Shown here piece after piece: positions 34,711 to 47,444 of a stretch of DNA of 64,000 bases. The notes beneath the pieces were generated by a model. It was not told the origin of the DNA and searched no databases. It saw only the letters and a program-made list of their open reading frames with translations. A program made the translations under genes and the position numbers. The DNA is from Colocasia esculenta (Eukaryota > Streptophyta > Magnoliopsida > Alismatales > Araceae). The first letter of the stretch is position 1, and each line of letters opens with the position of its first letter. The DNA lies in NCBI GenBank assembly GCA_014218235.1, contig CM024766.1, positions 25,145,346 to 25,209,345 on the forward strand. The letters run 5' to 3'.

Positions 34711-35612
34711 CACTGAGATTTTGTTCTGTGGGGTCATTTGAATTATTTTTTTAATATTTATATAATTTATATATTATATATAATATAAATAAATAATTTT
34801 AAATATATATTTAAATAAAAAATATTTCAATAAAAATGAGACAATTTATTACAATTATTTTTTTCCTTACAATTGTACTCAACCAATTTTCATATTCTGA
34901 AACACTTTAATAATATATTCATTGTTTATATTCTCAAACAAAATTTTCTCAATTAATGTCACTAAACAATCATTCATTCAATCGTTACACATCTGATTCC
35001 GCAACTTATTTTTCACATAAATTATTGCTGAAAATATTCTTTCAACATTTACATTAACTGTTGGAAGAAGTAATGCTAACTTTATAAGTAAATATATCAT
35101 CGGATATATAAAATATTTCTTTATCTCCACCAATTTTCTTGCAAGATCGCCAATATTTTTTAAGTAAAAAAATCTCTCGTCTAATGTCAGATCAAATATA
35201 AAAAGTGGCGGACCATGGAGGTCGCAATGGCGAGGACTAGAAGTTAGGGACTCAGGGCAAGGTCTGTGACGGTCTAACGGAGAGGTCCGCGATGGCAGAC
35301 AGTCGCATGCGCGAGGTCTGCCTCTTCTGCATGTGGTGCCGAGGTCTGCTGATTTTGTCGTGGGCAGCGGCAGGCAAACAGTTGCTGAGCAGCGGAACAC
35401 GGGCGCATGGATGAGCACAAAAGGTGAAGGCAAAAAATAAAATAAAATTTTGGGGTCTTAGATTAAGTCACCTCCGGATGATTTTAATGGGTCACCCCTT
35501 CATAAAAAATCTCAAAAACCTACAACGTAAATAGACATTTCAAATCTTTTCTTTTTCTAATTGGGTCACATGACCCTACTAGCTCTACGTTGCATCTATC
35601 TATACATCACTG
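34711..35612 (-). mobile_element. hAT element remnant
   Basis: The right end GGGTCACATGACCCTACT...CATCACTG and the left end CACTGAGATT...TCTGTGGGGTCATTTGAA match the two ends of the hAT MITE at 7354-7551. It encloses a transposase remnant (34885-35190) and a GC-rich stretch (35190-35440) of unknown origin. Flanking 8-mers do not match, so the borders are eroded. Confidence 0.6.
34885..35190 (-). pseudogene. hAT transposase C-terminal dimerisation domain
   Basis: The minus strand encodes YLKNIGDLARKLVEIKKY, YPMIYLLIKLALLLPT, VNVERIFSAIIYVKNKLRN and then DCLVTLIEKILFENINNEYI, which is the hATC dimerisation region of plant TTF/ZMYM-like hAT transposases. A TGA stop replaces the conserved Trp between the last two segments (near 34978) and another stop lies at about 34888. 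Upstream catalytic domains are absent. Confidence 0.85.
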
Positions 35613-36185
35613 AGGCCGAGGGATCGCCAAGTAACAAGGTGTCGCGCAAAGTAGGTATTACAAATAAGAGAACTATTTAGTTACTTTTTAAAGAAGGGTA
35701 ATAAAAATGACATAAATAATCTTCTAAATAATTTTGTCAGTTGGCAAAAAAGAGAAAAAAAATTAATCTTGTCAAATCTTTAACCAATAAAATTGTTTAG
35801 AAGACAATTCACATCACTTTCCTTATTATTTTTTTAAATTATTAAACATTTCTCTACCAATCACGGAGGCGAAGCGTGAGTGTGAAAGAGAAAGAAAGAA
35901 ACAAGGTATTTTCCCATGATTCAAAGACTTGTCCATGTTGATGAAAAACGATCATCCCCCACTTCCAAAAACACTACGAATGACTTGTCCCAAATCGTTG
36001 TAGTGATCATAGGATGCTTAAACTTAGGTGCATTGGAGTCGACGAATCTTTCGGCACTTCCTTGGTGCGCCAATTAAGAGAACTTATCTACTTTAATTTC
36101 TAGACAAGGTTGCGTATGGCATCCACGATTTGGCTAATGATCATTTGATCACTATCTCTATGTTACTAAGGATGATTCCTTCCAT
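35613..36185. other. Intergenic DNA, no gene recognised
   Basis: AT-rich with short frames only. Confidence 0.5.
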
Positions 36186-36189
36186 ATCT

Positions 36190-36530
36190 TAAGAATCTTC
36201 AACAGCCGTTTGATATTAAAATAGATCGAAAATAAATTAAGAATAACTCTAAAATTTTGAAGATGTTTACATTCTATTTTTAATAATATATCTCCATATG
36301 ATCAAACATGACTTAAACGACCTGTCAATTTCTTGTAAATAGACAGTTTATAAGGATCTTTTCATCTTAAGAGTATTAAGATAGATAAAAAATAAATTGA
36401 GAATATTTTTAAAGTTTTGAGGGTGTTTTCACTCCATTTTTAATAATCTATCTCCATACCAAACATGATTTAAATGACTTGAAAATTTCTTATAAATAGA
36501 CAGTTAATTAGAAGGATCTTTGTGCAAATA
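36190..36530. repeat. Diverged tandem duplication, ~165 bp unit
   Basis: Two adjacent copies share TATTAAnATAGATnnAAAAT, CATTTTTAATAATmTATCTC, ATAAATAGACAGTT and AAGGATCTTT in the same order, with roughly 15-20% differences. Confidence 0.75.
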
Positions 36531-36602
36531 CGAAGGAATATGTAGCGGCGCACTCTAAAAAATCCAATGGTTTCAGACTTCGAGGTATCTAATCTCAACC
36601 CC

Positions 36603-36633
<31 letters not shown>

Positions 36634-36970
36634 ATCAAGCTTGATAGACAACAATAAATGATTATTTGAACCCGATTGTCGCTAACTTTATAAAAATGAA
36701 TGTGTGTGTGTTTCTTTTAAAATAAATTTGATTTAAATAACATGTTATAAATATGATGAGAGTGGCGTAATACACATCCAGTGGTTGAGTGGAGTTACTA
36801 TTATTCTAGGTAAACGTCCTGTGAATGGCTGTCCATTACCACTACAGTACAAATGATATCAAGCATACATGCTTGAGGTGACGTATTATCTACGGAGGCG
36901 GCATGGCCGACGAACAAAAGAAAGTTTTAGCCCTTCAAGGTAGTAATTAAATGGAGGAAATAATGACCTA

Positions 36971-37270
36971 CACACGACAAGGAAAAAAATGTTATTAGCG
37001 ATAAAATTTTCGACAGAGATATTTTTATTAAAAATTTTGTTGTCGACGAATATAATTCATCGAAAATTTTGTCGAAATTTTCAACAAAAATATTTTTGTC
37101 AAAAATTATGTCAGAAAATTCGACAACTTTTTTTACGAAAATAATTTGTCAAAAAATATCAATACAATTTTTGACTAAATTTTTGACCAAAATAATTCGT
37201 CAAAAAATATCGACAAAATTTTTAACAGAAATATTTTCGTCAAAAATTTTGTCGCTAATATTATCCCACC
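36971..37270 (+). mobile_element. CACTA-like terminus with subterminal repeats
   Basis: CACACGACAAGGAAAAAAAT resembles the CACTACAAGAAAAA end of CACTA elements. It is followed by many direct and inverted copies of AAAATTTTTGTCGA-type motifs over 270 bp. No transposase is seen downstream; a CT-rich stretch (37285-37375) follows. Confidence 0.5.
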
Positions 37271-37460
37271 AAAATTTTAAAGTCGCGCTCTCTCTTTCTC
37301 ACTCACTCTCTCTCTCTCTCTCTCTCTCTCATATTCATGCTCTCTCTCTCTCTTCTAACTTGCCTTCTCTCTCTCTCCAACGCTCCCTCCGACCAACTGA
37401 CGTCACCACCCCGGCTCACCGCTGCCGCCACCTCCGGCTCGTCATCCGCCGCCATGTGAT
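37271..37460. repeat. CT microsatellite and C-rich stretch
   Basis: Several CTCTCT runs separated by short unique DNA, then a GC-richer stretch with CCGCCGCC-type triplets ending near 37455. Resembles a plant 5' leader, but no gene follows. Confidence 0.6.
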
Positions 37461-38752
37461 TAATTTTTTTTGGGACATGTGGGGACTAATGGCAACCACC
37501 TATAGTGATCTATTCATTAACTAATAAATATATGGCTTTGGCTAATAATAAAGTTGTCCCAATTATTGTATCGGACGGAATCAGAGTTTGCATAGCAAAG
37601 ATAGGGTATCAGATGTACTATAACAATTTAGTTTGACCTTAATTCGATTTAATAAATTTTATATTTTTATTAAAAAAAACTATTTGTATCAAACCATATT
37701 AGGATCGAAAAATATAATATGCACATAGCGAATTGATTCATTTTGATACGGGCAAAGCATGAGCATTAGTAATACAAACATATATTTTTGGCTGCTATAT
37801 ATATATATATATACGCTGCCCCACCGCAAGTTGTCAACATGGGCCAACATTGACCGCCACCGCTATGCAGCCAGCCTGCCATACAAGTGTGGCATGGACC
37901 AACAAAATAGAATCCAATCAATCTACTTCACTTTTATTATGTGAGTGGTCAATTGATAAGTATTTTCTTCTACAATAATTTGTCATTCATAAAAAGTAGA
38001 AATCTTGTTTATAATAATAATTTTTAGTACTATTAATTAATACTTATATTTTTTGTAAATAGTAAAATACACGTGGACAAATAATGTGGCTTTTTTATTT
38101 CATTCTACAACTAGTAATCGTTAGATTGTTTAGGGCATTATGGTAATTGATGAGGTGGGAAAAAGAAAGGTAAGATCCCACCACCATGCGTCCGCCAGAA
38201 GCCTAGAAGACATCAAAGTATTTAGAAACATTGCAGCAGCCACTTACTCCCACGCGATAAGTTTCGACTTTGCACAGGAATTCGTCCAGGTACAACGAAC
38301 AAAGGCTAGTCCGAGCAAACATGATGACAAGTAGCAACCACAACAAAAAGTTAGTGCTTGCGCGCATGAGAATCTTGGTCCAACATGTTCAAAAGGTGCT
38401 AGGTACTCTACGTAGTACAGGGGATAATGCGAATGAATAAGGAAAAAGAAATACTAATTATTCGAGCGGCCGAATAATTAATTGAGGTGGAATTGTCGTA
38501 TGTTTGACTTGATCAGTCGGACACGGGGGCCTCACAATGTACTCGGTTGTGGGACTTCCACGTCCGACCAATCAAATTAGTCGCATGGTAATTTCACGTC
38601 GTGCAAGTTATTGGGCCATCCGAATAATTAACATTTTCTCGTTAGGATTACCTAAGATTTTTTTAGAATAATTTTTTTTTTCATTTATTTGCACCATAGA
38701 TAAAGTAAAGATAATAACATATATATATATATGCACCGTAGATAGGGATAGC
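37461..38752. other. AT-rich intergenic DNA
   Basis: No gene recognised. A 64-codon frame at 38140-38334 is unremarkable. AT repeats at 37796-37814 and 38720-38732. Confidence 0.5.
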
Positions 38753-38767
38753 AGGTGTAGCCGTTTT

Positions 38768-39020
38768 AGAAGACCCCAGTTGGGTCGATCGATAGAACTC
38801 TTGCTTAAAAATAGGAGGTCCCGAGTTCGATTCCTGGGGGGTTACTTGATCTACCTGCAATCCTCGAGGTGTGTAGGTTGGAGATTTTTCCGGTCAAGTA
38901 GGGTAAGGGCAATACGGGTAACGAAAATAGGAGTTGTCAAGTCCTGACCTTGGAGTTCACGAACACCAATTTTTGAACCCACAAAACTATACGGGGCGAG
39001 ATTTCCTCGTTATCAAAAAA
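38768..39020 (+). mobile_element. Complete tRNA-derived SINE (253 bp)
   Basis: Flanked by a 15-bp target duplication, AGGTGTAGCCGTTTT at 38753-38767 and AGGTGTAGCCATTTT at 39021-39035 (one mismatch). The 5' part has an A-box-like TGGGTCGATCGATAG and a good Pol III B box GAGTTCGATTCC (38823-38834). The tail is a short A run. Truncated relatives lie at 2432 and 8605. Confidence 0.85.
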
Positions 39021-39599
39021 AGGTGTAGCCATTTTTTCTTGCGGTGTTAAAGTCAAAGTGAAACTAACTATGGGTGTTCAGATATATATTAACTGCAAGG
39101 GAGATTCTCTAACCTGGTTACAAGGTTTTACATATATGAATGAAATGAAGATACAATAAAACTGCAAATCAGTTAGCTACCCAAGCAAGGACATCTAGAG
39201 TATTTACCTCAGAAACTACTGTGATTTGCAGAGGCAGATTGTGCTAATTAATGGTGCTGCAGTCGATTGGGGACCCCCTCGTTTTTGTTTTTTTTCAGCA
39301 TGTACAAGTATATATATTGAGTAGTTTCTAGTTGTTAATAGTTGGTACTGCTGTTGCAATTGTACTCTGTGCACTCTATTTATTTATTCATAGTACTTTG
39401 TGATTGCGATTGTCAACTCTTCTGTTGTCCGTAGAGAAAGAAAAGTACTTGACGATGGCAATGACGCCTGCTGACCCATGACTTCGCCAAATATCTTATT
39501 ATCACTTTTTGTCGATAAGATAATTATTGAGATATAGGAAATTGGTTGTCTCATTTAGTAACTTTGTTCCCGTCTTTATCTTTCACAAGACCCACTCAA

Positions 39600-39955
39600 G
39601 CAAGTTGTCATTGCAGTGGTCTTGGCATTACAAAAAAAGTTGTAGATGCACCCTTTGAAATAGCTAGCATGGTATCTAGAATGCAGCAAATCCTCAAAGA
39701 TTGGAAGGTAGATAAAGTGACCCACATTAGTATAGTAGGGAGATGAATCAAGTCGCAGATTGGCTGGCAGTGAAAGCTAGAAAAGCAACGGTCAGTATGG
39801 AATGGGACACAATTTTTCCCACTGAACTAATGCGTATTGCAGGAGCAGGCTATCAGAAGAAGGGACAAGGCAGCAAGCAAGCATTAGTCAGTGAGATTGC
39901 GGTAAGAGTGGCACAAGTTACTCAAGCTATGACAGTGCCCCCACACCACACATGA
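39600..39955 (+). pseudogene. RNase H-like remnant of a non-LTR element
   Basis: The frame at 39546-39746 (FEIASMVSRMQQILKDWKVD, VTHISIVGR) and a second frame from 39743 (MNQVADWLAVKARKATVSME) together resemble the C-terminal RNase H domain carried by plant LINE-type reverse transcriptases: a loop ending in HI..RE.N.VADWLA. A 1-bp shift separates the two frames. No RT domain is nearby. Confidence 0.5.
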
Positions 39956-40566
39956 AGAAGAGTCTAAGGGCAACAGAGACGAAGGGGATAATAGTACTTA
40001 TAGAGGGGCAACAACGGTGTTGGAAGGTACCCATTAGTAGGAGACTTACAAATTAAGGAGCAGGAAGGAGGTAGAGACTCTAAGAATTGACAACCACCGT
40101 GAAAGGTTTGCTAAGTGGGCGGTCAGTATATGGTGGTTCGTAACAGGGCTATATATTCTTCAACTTTGTTTCTAACTTTTTGAGCTTTTAGTCGTAGAAT
40201 TGTTCTGTGGCTACCTCCGAATTGCCATCAACCCACCAAAAAATGGTTGTCATGCTGTGTCACTACACTACCCTTCTTTTTCCGAGTTAGATTGCTGATT
40301 CATGTCAAACTAGAGAACTGGAAAGTTGAAAAGCCGCACCGACAAAAGTTGGGTCGCATGCCATCTTAAGACGCACAAAGAGCAAGGGAAACATGTTTTC
40401 ATTCTTTCTAGACATATCTGGATGGGTCATTTTTCTACCAACTCCTTTGGTGTAATTTTTTATCATGTAATTTGAAATTTAGATAATAAGAAAAATTAAA
40501 CTTAAATACAACACTTTCGAACTCAGAAAGATGAAACTTAATTTTGTTAAGTTGAATACTTAATAC
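39956..40566. other. Intergenic DNA, no gene recognised
   Basis: Short frames only; AT-rich towards the right. Confidence 0.5.
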
Positions 40567-40574
40567 CTCTAAAG

Positions 40575-41085
40575 TAGGGATGTCAATGGGCCGGGCCTAT
40601 ACCAAGTCTTGCTAGGCCCGGCTTTTTAAAAGCCGGCCCGGACCCGGCTCAAGCCCGGGGAGGCCTGGTATAGGTGGCCCGACCCGAAAAAATAAGAAAA
40701 ATATTATTTTTATTCATATAATATATAATTTTAATATATCTATTACAATATATCTATACAAAAATAATATATATTTTACTTATATCTATATTACATTTAA
40801 CTTATAAAATTTTATATTTTTCAGTAGATTAATGGTAGAAAAAATACATATAATTCTCATTCTACATATAAATTTTATATTTAATATAAATTATATTTAT
40901 ATTTTTCGGGCCGGCAGGCCGACCGGGCCGGGCCTCACAAAGCCCAAGTCTGGTCCTATTCGTTTCCGGGCAGGGCCGGGCCGGACCAAAAAGTTTTAAC
41001 GGGCTCATTTTTTCAGCGCAAGTCCGGTAAAAATCGGGCCGAGCTTCCGGGCCTCCGGGCTGGCCCGGCCCAATTGACACCCCTA
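40575..41085. mobile_element. hAT MITE, 511 bp, copy A
   Basis: Ends TAGGGATGTCAATGGGCC and GGCCCAATTGACACCCCTA, flanked by perfect 8-bp duplications CTCTAAAG (40567-40574 and 41086-41093). Both arms are packed with GGCCCGG-type motifs and the centre is very AT-rich. A copy of identical length lies inverted in the SULTR3 intron at 62678-63188. Confidence 0.92.
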
Positions 41086-41417
41086 CTCTAAAGTGGATAA
41101 TAAATGTGATGTGTATTACTTTACAAATAATTCTATTATAAGTTAAAAGAGAAAGAAAAAAATTGTTAAATTTTCAATTAATAGAATTGTTTGCTTTTTT
41201 ATTGCCTCCTTAAAGGACACTAAATTGTTTTCTCTTTTGTTAATTGTTGGATGTGAAAATGAGATGGCTCATTTAAGAGTGAGAAATAGTGCGTTACGAG
41301 ATGCGACATCTTGATATTGCTATTTCTTCATTCCTTTTTATGATAAGTTGTTATTTCCTCATTTTATCTTTCTTTCTAAAGAGAATTAATTATAATCTAG
41401 AATTTATTGTTAGATAA

Positions 41418-41573
41418 ATTAATTAGGAGTCCCTAATAGATATTCGACTTATTTTTTAATCTCTAATAGAGTTGTAACTCCATTACAGTAAGTGTTATCT
41501 CTTATTACAGTATATGTTAAATCATGTTACAGTAAAGACCTCCCTATTACAGTCAGAGACTTCTAATTAATTT
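41418..41573. mobile_element. MITE with TTAATTA-type ends, copy B
   Basis: Terminal inverted repeats of AATTAATTAGGAGTCCCT type (inverse AGAGACTTCTAATTAATTT on the right) and internal TTACAGTA repeats. Related to 32828-32988. Confidence 0.65.
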
Positions 41574-42990
41574 CTCTTTTATTATTTACATACTTAATTT
41601 TCTTTGTGTGCACACACATTGTGCTGAAGTATATATATTTCTGAAGAGTGGCGAAAGTTCCGTCAAAATGGACGTAGCCCATCGTTAAAGCACTGAAAAT
41701 CAAATTAGTATATTCTCAAGGACCTTTTTCGGTCATAACTTATTCAAAAGTATAATGTGCGCGAATGACTAGGATTATTTCTAGCTAACAATTGCTGTTC
41801 TTCCCAGTTGGTTCATTCGGGTCATCTGCAGTTGTGAGGGATGGAGGTCGAAGATGTAATGATCACTACTTGGAAAGAAGATGCCCTTTCCCAACACCAG
41901 GATGCTTTTAAAGATTTCATTACGGCAGGAAGACTTTGGAAACTTAATAGTGTAAGCCTTTTTGCTAACTGTTGTCAAGGGGTCAGATGTAAGGGTTTTG
42001 CTCCTTTCGTCAATTGGTCATCTCTTCGCTATAATTTCTTGACGAGTGTTGACCGGCGGCCACTACGTACCCAAAGGCTAACTGTTCGTTCTTGATGTAA
42101 TCACCAATTTCTACTCCAAGTTGCACCAGGTTACACAACACATCTACTATAAATGTTGCCATGATGTCATGTCCAAGTCTAAAAAGGTGCCTACTGTTGT
42201 GAAAACAGTGGGTACAATAAGTTTTGCATGGCGATAGAACATCCATAATTCAAACAGTGCAAAGATAACGACATATATAATATAAGTTTATGTAAATCAA
42301 CATAGACATCATTCCAAGGGAATAACAATCGATAAGCAAAATATACATGCTAAAAATATGAATAAGAATATATCTATATGCAGTGGAGGCGTTCCAAAAG
42401 AAACTTGCCTTAGAGAAGATATTGCCCCCACTATAGGTGCGAAAAGGGAAACAACGTTCTTCTCCCAAGGTACAACCACATCCGACAAGAAAACAGTCGT
42501 ACACTGTTGATCTCATAAAGCGAAAACTATCTATTATGAAAATAAGGATCTCTTTGAACGTAGGACAAAAAGGAGCGTGCACCAGACACCGACGATGTGG
42601 AGAACGAAGCAGTCGGTGGCGTGGAAGAGGACGCGGGACGCCGACGGCAAGCAGCGGCGGCGATGTCCACGTCGAAGGCGAGGGCAAGAAGCGATCAGCA
42701 GCGAAGAGCGAAAGAGTGAATGTGTGGTCTTGGGCATACCTCCTTCTAGTTCCATAGGAACAAGTCCTTAGAACCACAAGGACTTATAAAAGTCACTCCC
42801 TTGTGTTTTCTAATATGAGACAAATTCATAAACACATAAGGCACACTTTCCTATCAAACCTTGAGTTTCCCTTTAAACTTGCAACCCCTTCTTCTACCCA
42901 ACATCTACAGCCTTTGCTGATCTCCTAATTTAAGCTTGGAGACGAGGAGGGCAAGTTTGAACCGTCCTTTTTTTTTTCTTTTTTTGTGTG
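41574..42990. other. Unrecognised DNA with a 175-codon minus frame
   Basis: The minus frame 42250-42777 (MVLRTCSYGTRRRYAQDH...) is the longest here. Its first ~100 codons are Arg, Pro and Ser rich with GC-rich codons and the remainder is AT-rich. It matches no family I know and may be part of a LTR or a decayed gene. A palindrome AAGTCCTT/AAGGACTT lies at 42765-42788. Confidence 0.35.
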
Positions 42991-45040
42991 CTTGATCAGT
43001 TGGTCTAATATTTAAACTTGTACAGAGAGATCTTGAGTTCAATATCCATGACGGATAATTAAATTATGAACATAAATATAAATCATAAGAAAATATCTTT
43101 AAATTCTGTCAAATTTAGATATTAAACCTTCAATCTGTTAATATACGACAGAACGCCTAACCAATCGAACCACTCTTAAGAGAGCTAACTTGTCCCATAA
43201 TCTTGATTTCCCATGCCTTAATGATAAGAAATGCCTCGAAGAATCTTCCTCCCAGATCATTAGAATCAAGTTTCGCATAATGTAGGACTAGCCTAGAAAT
43301 TAACCATATATATTCTTGTGTAAAAGGTATGCAAACCTTTCGTCTAGTGGTTCAATAAGATGAAGTCTGACATCACTAATTGCGACAAAGATTCAATGTA
43401 GTTCTAGATAGGAGCTCTACTAAAATATTAATTGGTCATATGAAAGCCAGAGTATCGCTCGCTCGGTTGATTAAAACTGAGTCATATTATCAAAATGGAG
43501 ATATTTAAAGGCTAGAAAGACTAGGCCAGAGCCATCCACCTCATCTAGGGATGGAAGAGAAGCTAGACTTGAGGAAGAGCAGGGCATGTGGTAGAAGGCA
43601 ACAAGTGTTCTGAGTTTTATTATTATTATTATTGCTCATAAGTATTAGCTGCAGTTGGCCATGTTGCATCGGTATTGTCTCACAGACCTTCGAATTTTCC
43701 GCACGATCGGCACAACTAATTCCTTTTTCATCTCTAAAATTTTTCTCTACAAATTTATTGGGATAAGGCTGGGTATACTAAAAAGTTCCGTACCAGAGAA
43801 AAACTATATCGGCATGGTCTAAGAATACGACCAACCCCTGTACTAGTAGGGGCAGCAAAGTAGTACAAAAGTGTACTTACGGGTTTGAGTGGGCCGTTAA
43901 CGTTAGATATTTTGGCGAAGCAATCATAAAAGACCACATCAAGAGAATTATATAGTAAGAGTGATCACGCACTATCATACAAAAAAAGATAGGAAACTCA
44001 ATACTCAAATTTGATAAGATTTAAATTTTTTTTCAAAAATTATATATATTTAAAATTTAGATGTTGGTGTTAAATATTGAACTCCAGAAGTCTCTGTTGT
44101 ACAAGTTTAAAGACTAGACTTGAAAAAAAAAAAAAAGAGAACTTTTGGTGTAACTTAAAGTTTGGTGTACAGCTCAGCCGTCCATTGCGGTGTTTCCAAC
44201 AAAAGCATCGTCATGAGGGCGGTGAATGCCTCTCAGTCCCAGGTCAGCGCTTGAGAACTAGATAGTGGGGCCCCGCACCAGAATAGTTTATGGAGACAAT
44301 CTCAAAGTGCTACGAATTCCACAATGTTGCTGGAGGACTACTCACCAGCTGAATAGTTTATAGAGATTGTTCTAAGATCAGTTGGAAGAAATTCTTGGTG
44401 GCGTGGCCATATGATCCATCTCGACCGAATTTGTAGTACTGCAACTTGTTCTTGTTCCGTTGTTCTGGATCACCATCAGTTTAATTAAGAGAAAGTTTTG
44501 GCGATGTACTTGCACACCTCTTCTGAAAGATGTGCAATAAGATTTTTTTCTTTAATTAATCGCCAGGACAAATATTCCCCGATCTCTATTAAGATCTGGC
44601 TTGGTGGGACAGCAAATTAAGAAATGGGACGTCAGCCCCATTAAAGCTCATAGTCCACTCAGTGGGTCATCTCAATCGTGAGAGGTCGACAAAGTCTAAC
44701 GCATGTTGATCATAATAATAAACAGGAATCATAAGCAATAATATTATCACTAACACAATAGTATTGAAAATATTAATCATTAGTCCACTCAGTGTGTGAA
44801 AAGACGTACGACTCAATGAATGCAATGAGAATCTTGTAAATCTATGAAAGGAATATTATCATAATATACAAAAAACACAGTTGATCAGTAAAATATCTTA
44901 ATTAAGTGTAATCTATCTGTCTAACGAACAAATGACTTAGTTGTCAGCATAGTAGCTTTTAATCACTTTGATGTTCTCTTCAAAGAATAATTATTTTGCT
45001 CAGAGAAAACACAAATGATTTCTCTATAGAAAAATGTCAA
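42991..45040. other. AT-rich intergenic DNA, possible SINE traces
   Basis: No coding region recognised. Near 43000-43050, TGATCAGTTGGTCTAA and TGAGTTCAATATCC resemble Pol III A and B boxes of an old SINE. A stretch with short non-random frames at 44070-44290 is not recognisable. Confidence 0.35.
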
Positions 45041-45420
45041 TTCATGGTATAATTAGTAATTAAATCGATTATTACCATCATTTATTAACCATATTTTTAT
45101 GTTAAACGAATCACTTACACAAGGTATACAATCGATTGTTGAATTGGTACTATGAAAACATAATCAATTACTATTAGAGATTGCATAGGTAGTTAATCGA
45201 TTCTCGAGAAAAACATGATCAATTACTTCAGCAAGGGATGAATATTACCTACAAAATAACTTAATTGATTACCGAAGTCGAAAGACACAGCACACAATCG
45301 ATTACTTAGACTGTAGCAAACTAGTATCTACTAATAAGGATTTAAAATTTTCTACGACCTTCACATAATTAATGGTATATACAATAATTTTTTTGTGTCA
45401 CTTAATCGATATATACCATA
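45041..45420. repeat. Cluster of AATCGATTA-type palindromes
   Basis: About eight occurrences of AATCGATT or close variants (AATCAATTAC, TAATTGATTACC) within 370 bp, on both strands because the motif is self-complementary. This resembles repeat blocks in plant LTRs, but LTR ends were not found. Confidence 0.4.
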
Positions 45421-47253
45421 GATGTCTAGTACTTAGAAAAAAATTGTCTTCAGTACAATACATGCATGGACGATGTAAACCATGATATTTAATGTTCTTG
45501 AGACTTAAATATGATCATTTGTTTACTGATTTTTCAATGATCGTGAACAAGAAAATTATTATCTCCAAGAAACATGTAAATTATCATCGAGAAATTGTGA
45601 TAAGTCTTACATAAAATATTTTGATGAAAATCACAAATTATTGAAAATGAGAACATAGCGAATGAGTGATAATATAAATAAATAAATAAATACTACGTTC
45701 ATTCTAAGTAAATGTTTTGTTAAATATTGAAAACACACGGATATGAGGGAAGCTGTAAGACTATAATCTTCGCAAATATCAAATATGAATAAATATTTTT
45801 TTAATCACTCAAAATAGAAAAGATGAGGGAAGCTGCAGGACAATAGTAAGATCTCTTCACGACGTGGTGAAATAGTCCAGAAAAAGACATCCGTCCATGC
45901 TATTATAAGTAAATAACCAATTAATAAACTTCATGTAAAGGGAGGCTAATCATATGGAGTAGCACCGACAACTTAGTTGAATCACATGGAATGAATCTTA
46001 TATTCATAAGGAACAACATCAAGAAAAAAAAAGGTATTTTAAGCATGAGAGGATCATTTGAATAGGGAAGTATTGAGACATGATATGTAAGATTTAGAAT
46101 CAAGCATGCCCTATATTTAAGAAGATTAAAAGGATGCATCACACATGTTATGTTTATTGTAAATGACATGATTAATGGTAAAACATGGTTTAATACAAAA
46201 CCTTTTCAGCTTTCTGGTTAGTATTTAAAAAACTGAAATAGTTTCAAAAATTGAACAGAGTCACGATCTGAGCAGTCGCTACTTTAATGGAGTTAATTAA
46301 ATCAAAAGTTGCAATCTAGACGAATAGAAGAAAGCAAAGTAGGAATCATGGTCTGGTTAGTTGCCATGTTCAAGAACACGCTTTGAATAGAAGTCGCAAT
46401 GTGAACAAATAGAATAAAGTGGTCTACCTCGAGGCCACATTCAAGATTATGGTCTCGATAGACGACGTATTGGGACGGCGAAACTTTGATATAAATTCAT
46501 GGTCCAAAACACAAAATATATGATCAATAGAGAATCTAAATGAGAGAATCATGCATAATTTTAAAATATTGAAGTTAATAGACCTATGTAAGTGTTTACT
46601 TAGATTAAGTCTTAGAGATCACCAGCCTTTAGATCAATTTAGGAAAAGAAGCATGAAGAATGCGAAAACAAAAAAGCCTCGATCCTCTCCAAGAAGCATG
46701 CTTATAAAACCCTTCAAAGTCGATTAGGGTTGTCTAGGAAGGGTTTAGGGTATTATTTATAGTTCTGGATCTCTACGAATCCGATTTTGTACCCTCAACC
46801 TAGCTATGAGATAGAAACAACCTTGATTTTCTCAACCTTAACCCCAAATTAGCACCAACTTTTCCATTTTAACCTTAATTAGGCTAGAGTTTTACAAGAG
46901 ACTGACCTCCTACTATTGGGCTAGGGTTTACATCGAATCTATCGCCCATTAAACTTAGGTTTTTGTCCTAAAAAGAGGAGATTTGGGTTATTCTGATTTC
47001 TACGGTTTTATTCCCATTTTCCCAATTAGGTCTAGCATTAGCCCAAATCAAAATTCCAATTTATTACAAATTTTTATTTAGTTCGTAATAATTTATTGAT
47101 GATCTACATAATTTGTCTTATCTATTAAGAAAGTTTTTCTTCTATTTATATCTTTTCTTTATCTGGGTTGCTGCACTTACGCATGACAAAGTCTCAAAAC
47201 TTGGGAACAGATCCTCTTGGTGCAATTATGACACCAGGGAATAGCCTTACATT
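45421..47253. other. AT-rich intergenic DNA
   Basis: No gene recognised. The interval 46560-47150 has a composition different from its flanks and may be an old LTR fragment. Confidence 0.35.
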
Positions 47254-47262
47254 TCGACTTAA

Positions 47263-47444
47263 GAGAAAAGTTTTCTGCACTTGTGAAAGTGCAGAAATAT
47301 CTAGTCATCTTGCACTTCTTCCCTCTCCATGGTGGGGAATGAAAATGCCACATAGACCTCTTTCCTCTTTCCACCAATGAGAGGGGAGAAAGTGCAGAAT
47401 GACTAGGCATTTCTGCACTTTCACAAGTGCAGAAAATCTTTCTC
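47263..47444. mobile_element. MULE-type MITE, 182 bp
   Basis: Ends GAGAAAAGTTTTCTGCACTT and (inverted right end) GAGAAAGATTTTCTGCAC, with long complementary arms. Flanks TTCGACTTAA and TTTGACTTAA form a 10-bp duplication with one mismatch. Related to the MITEs at 6567 and 56127. Confidence 0.78.

Noticed and set aside
34448..34741. 97-codon plus frame before the hAT remnant
   Set aside because: No recognisable motif, overlapping frames on the other strand, and no promoter or intron evidence.
44505..44545. TTGCACA...TGTGCAA hairpin as a third Helitron end
   Set aside because: No CTRR motif follows the stem.
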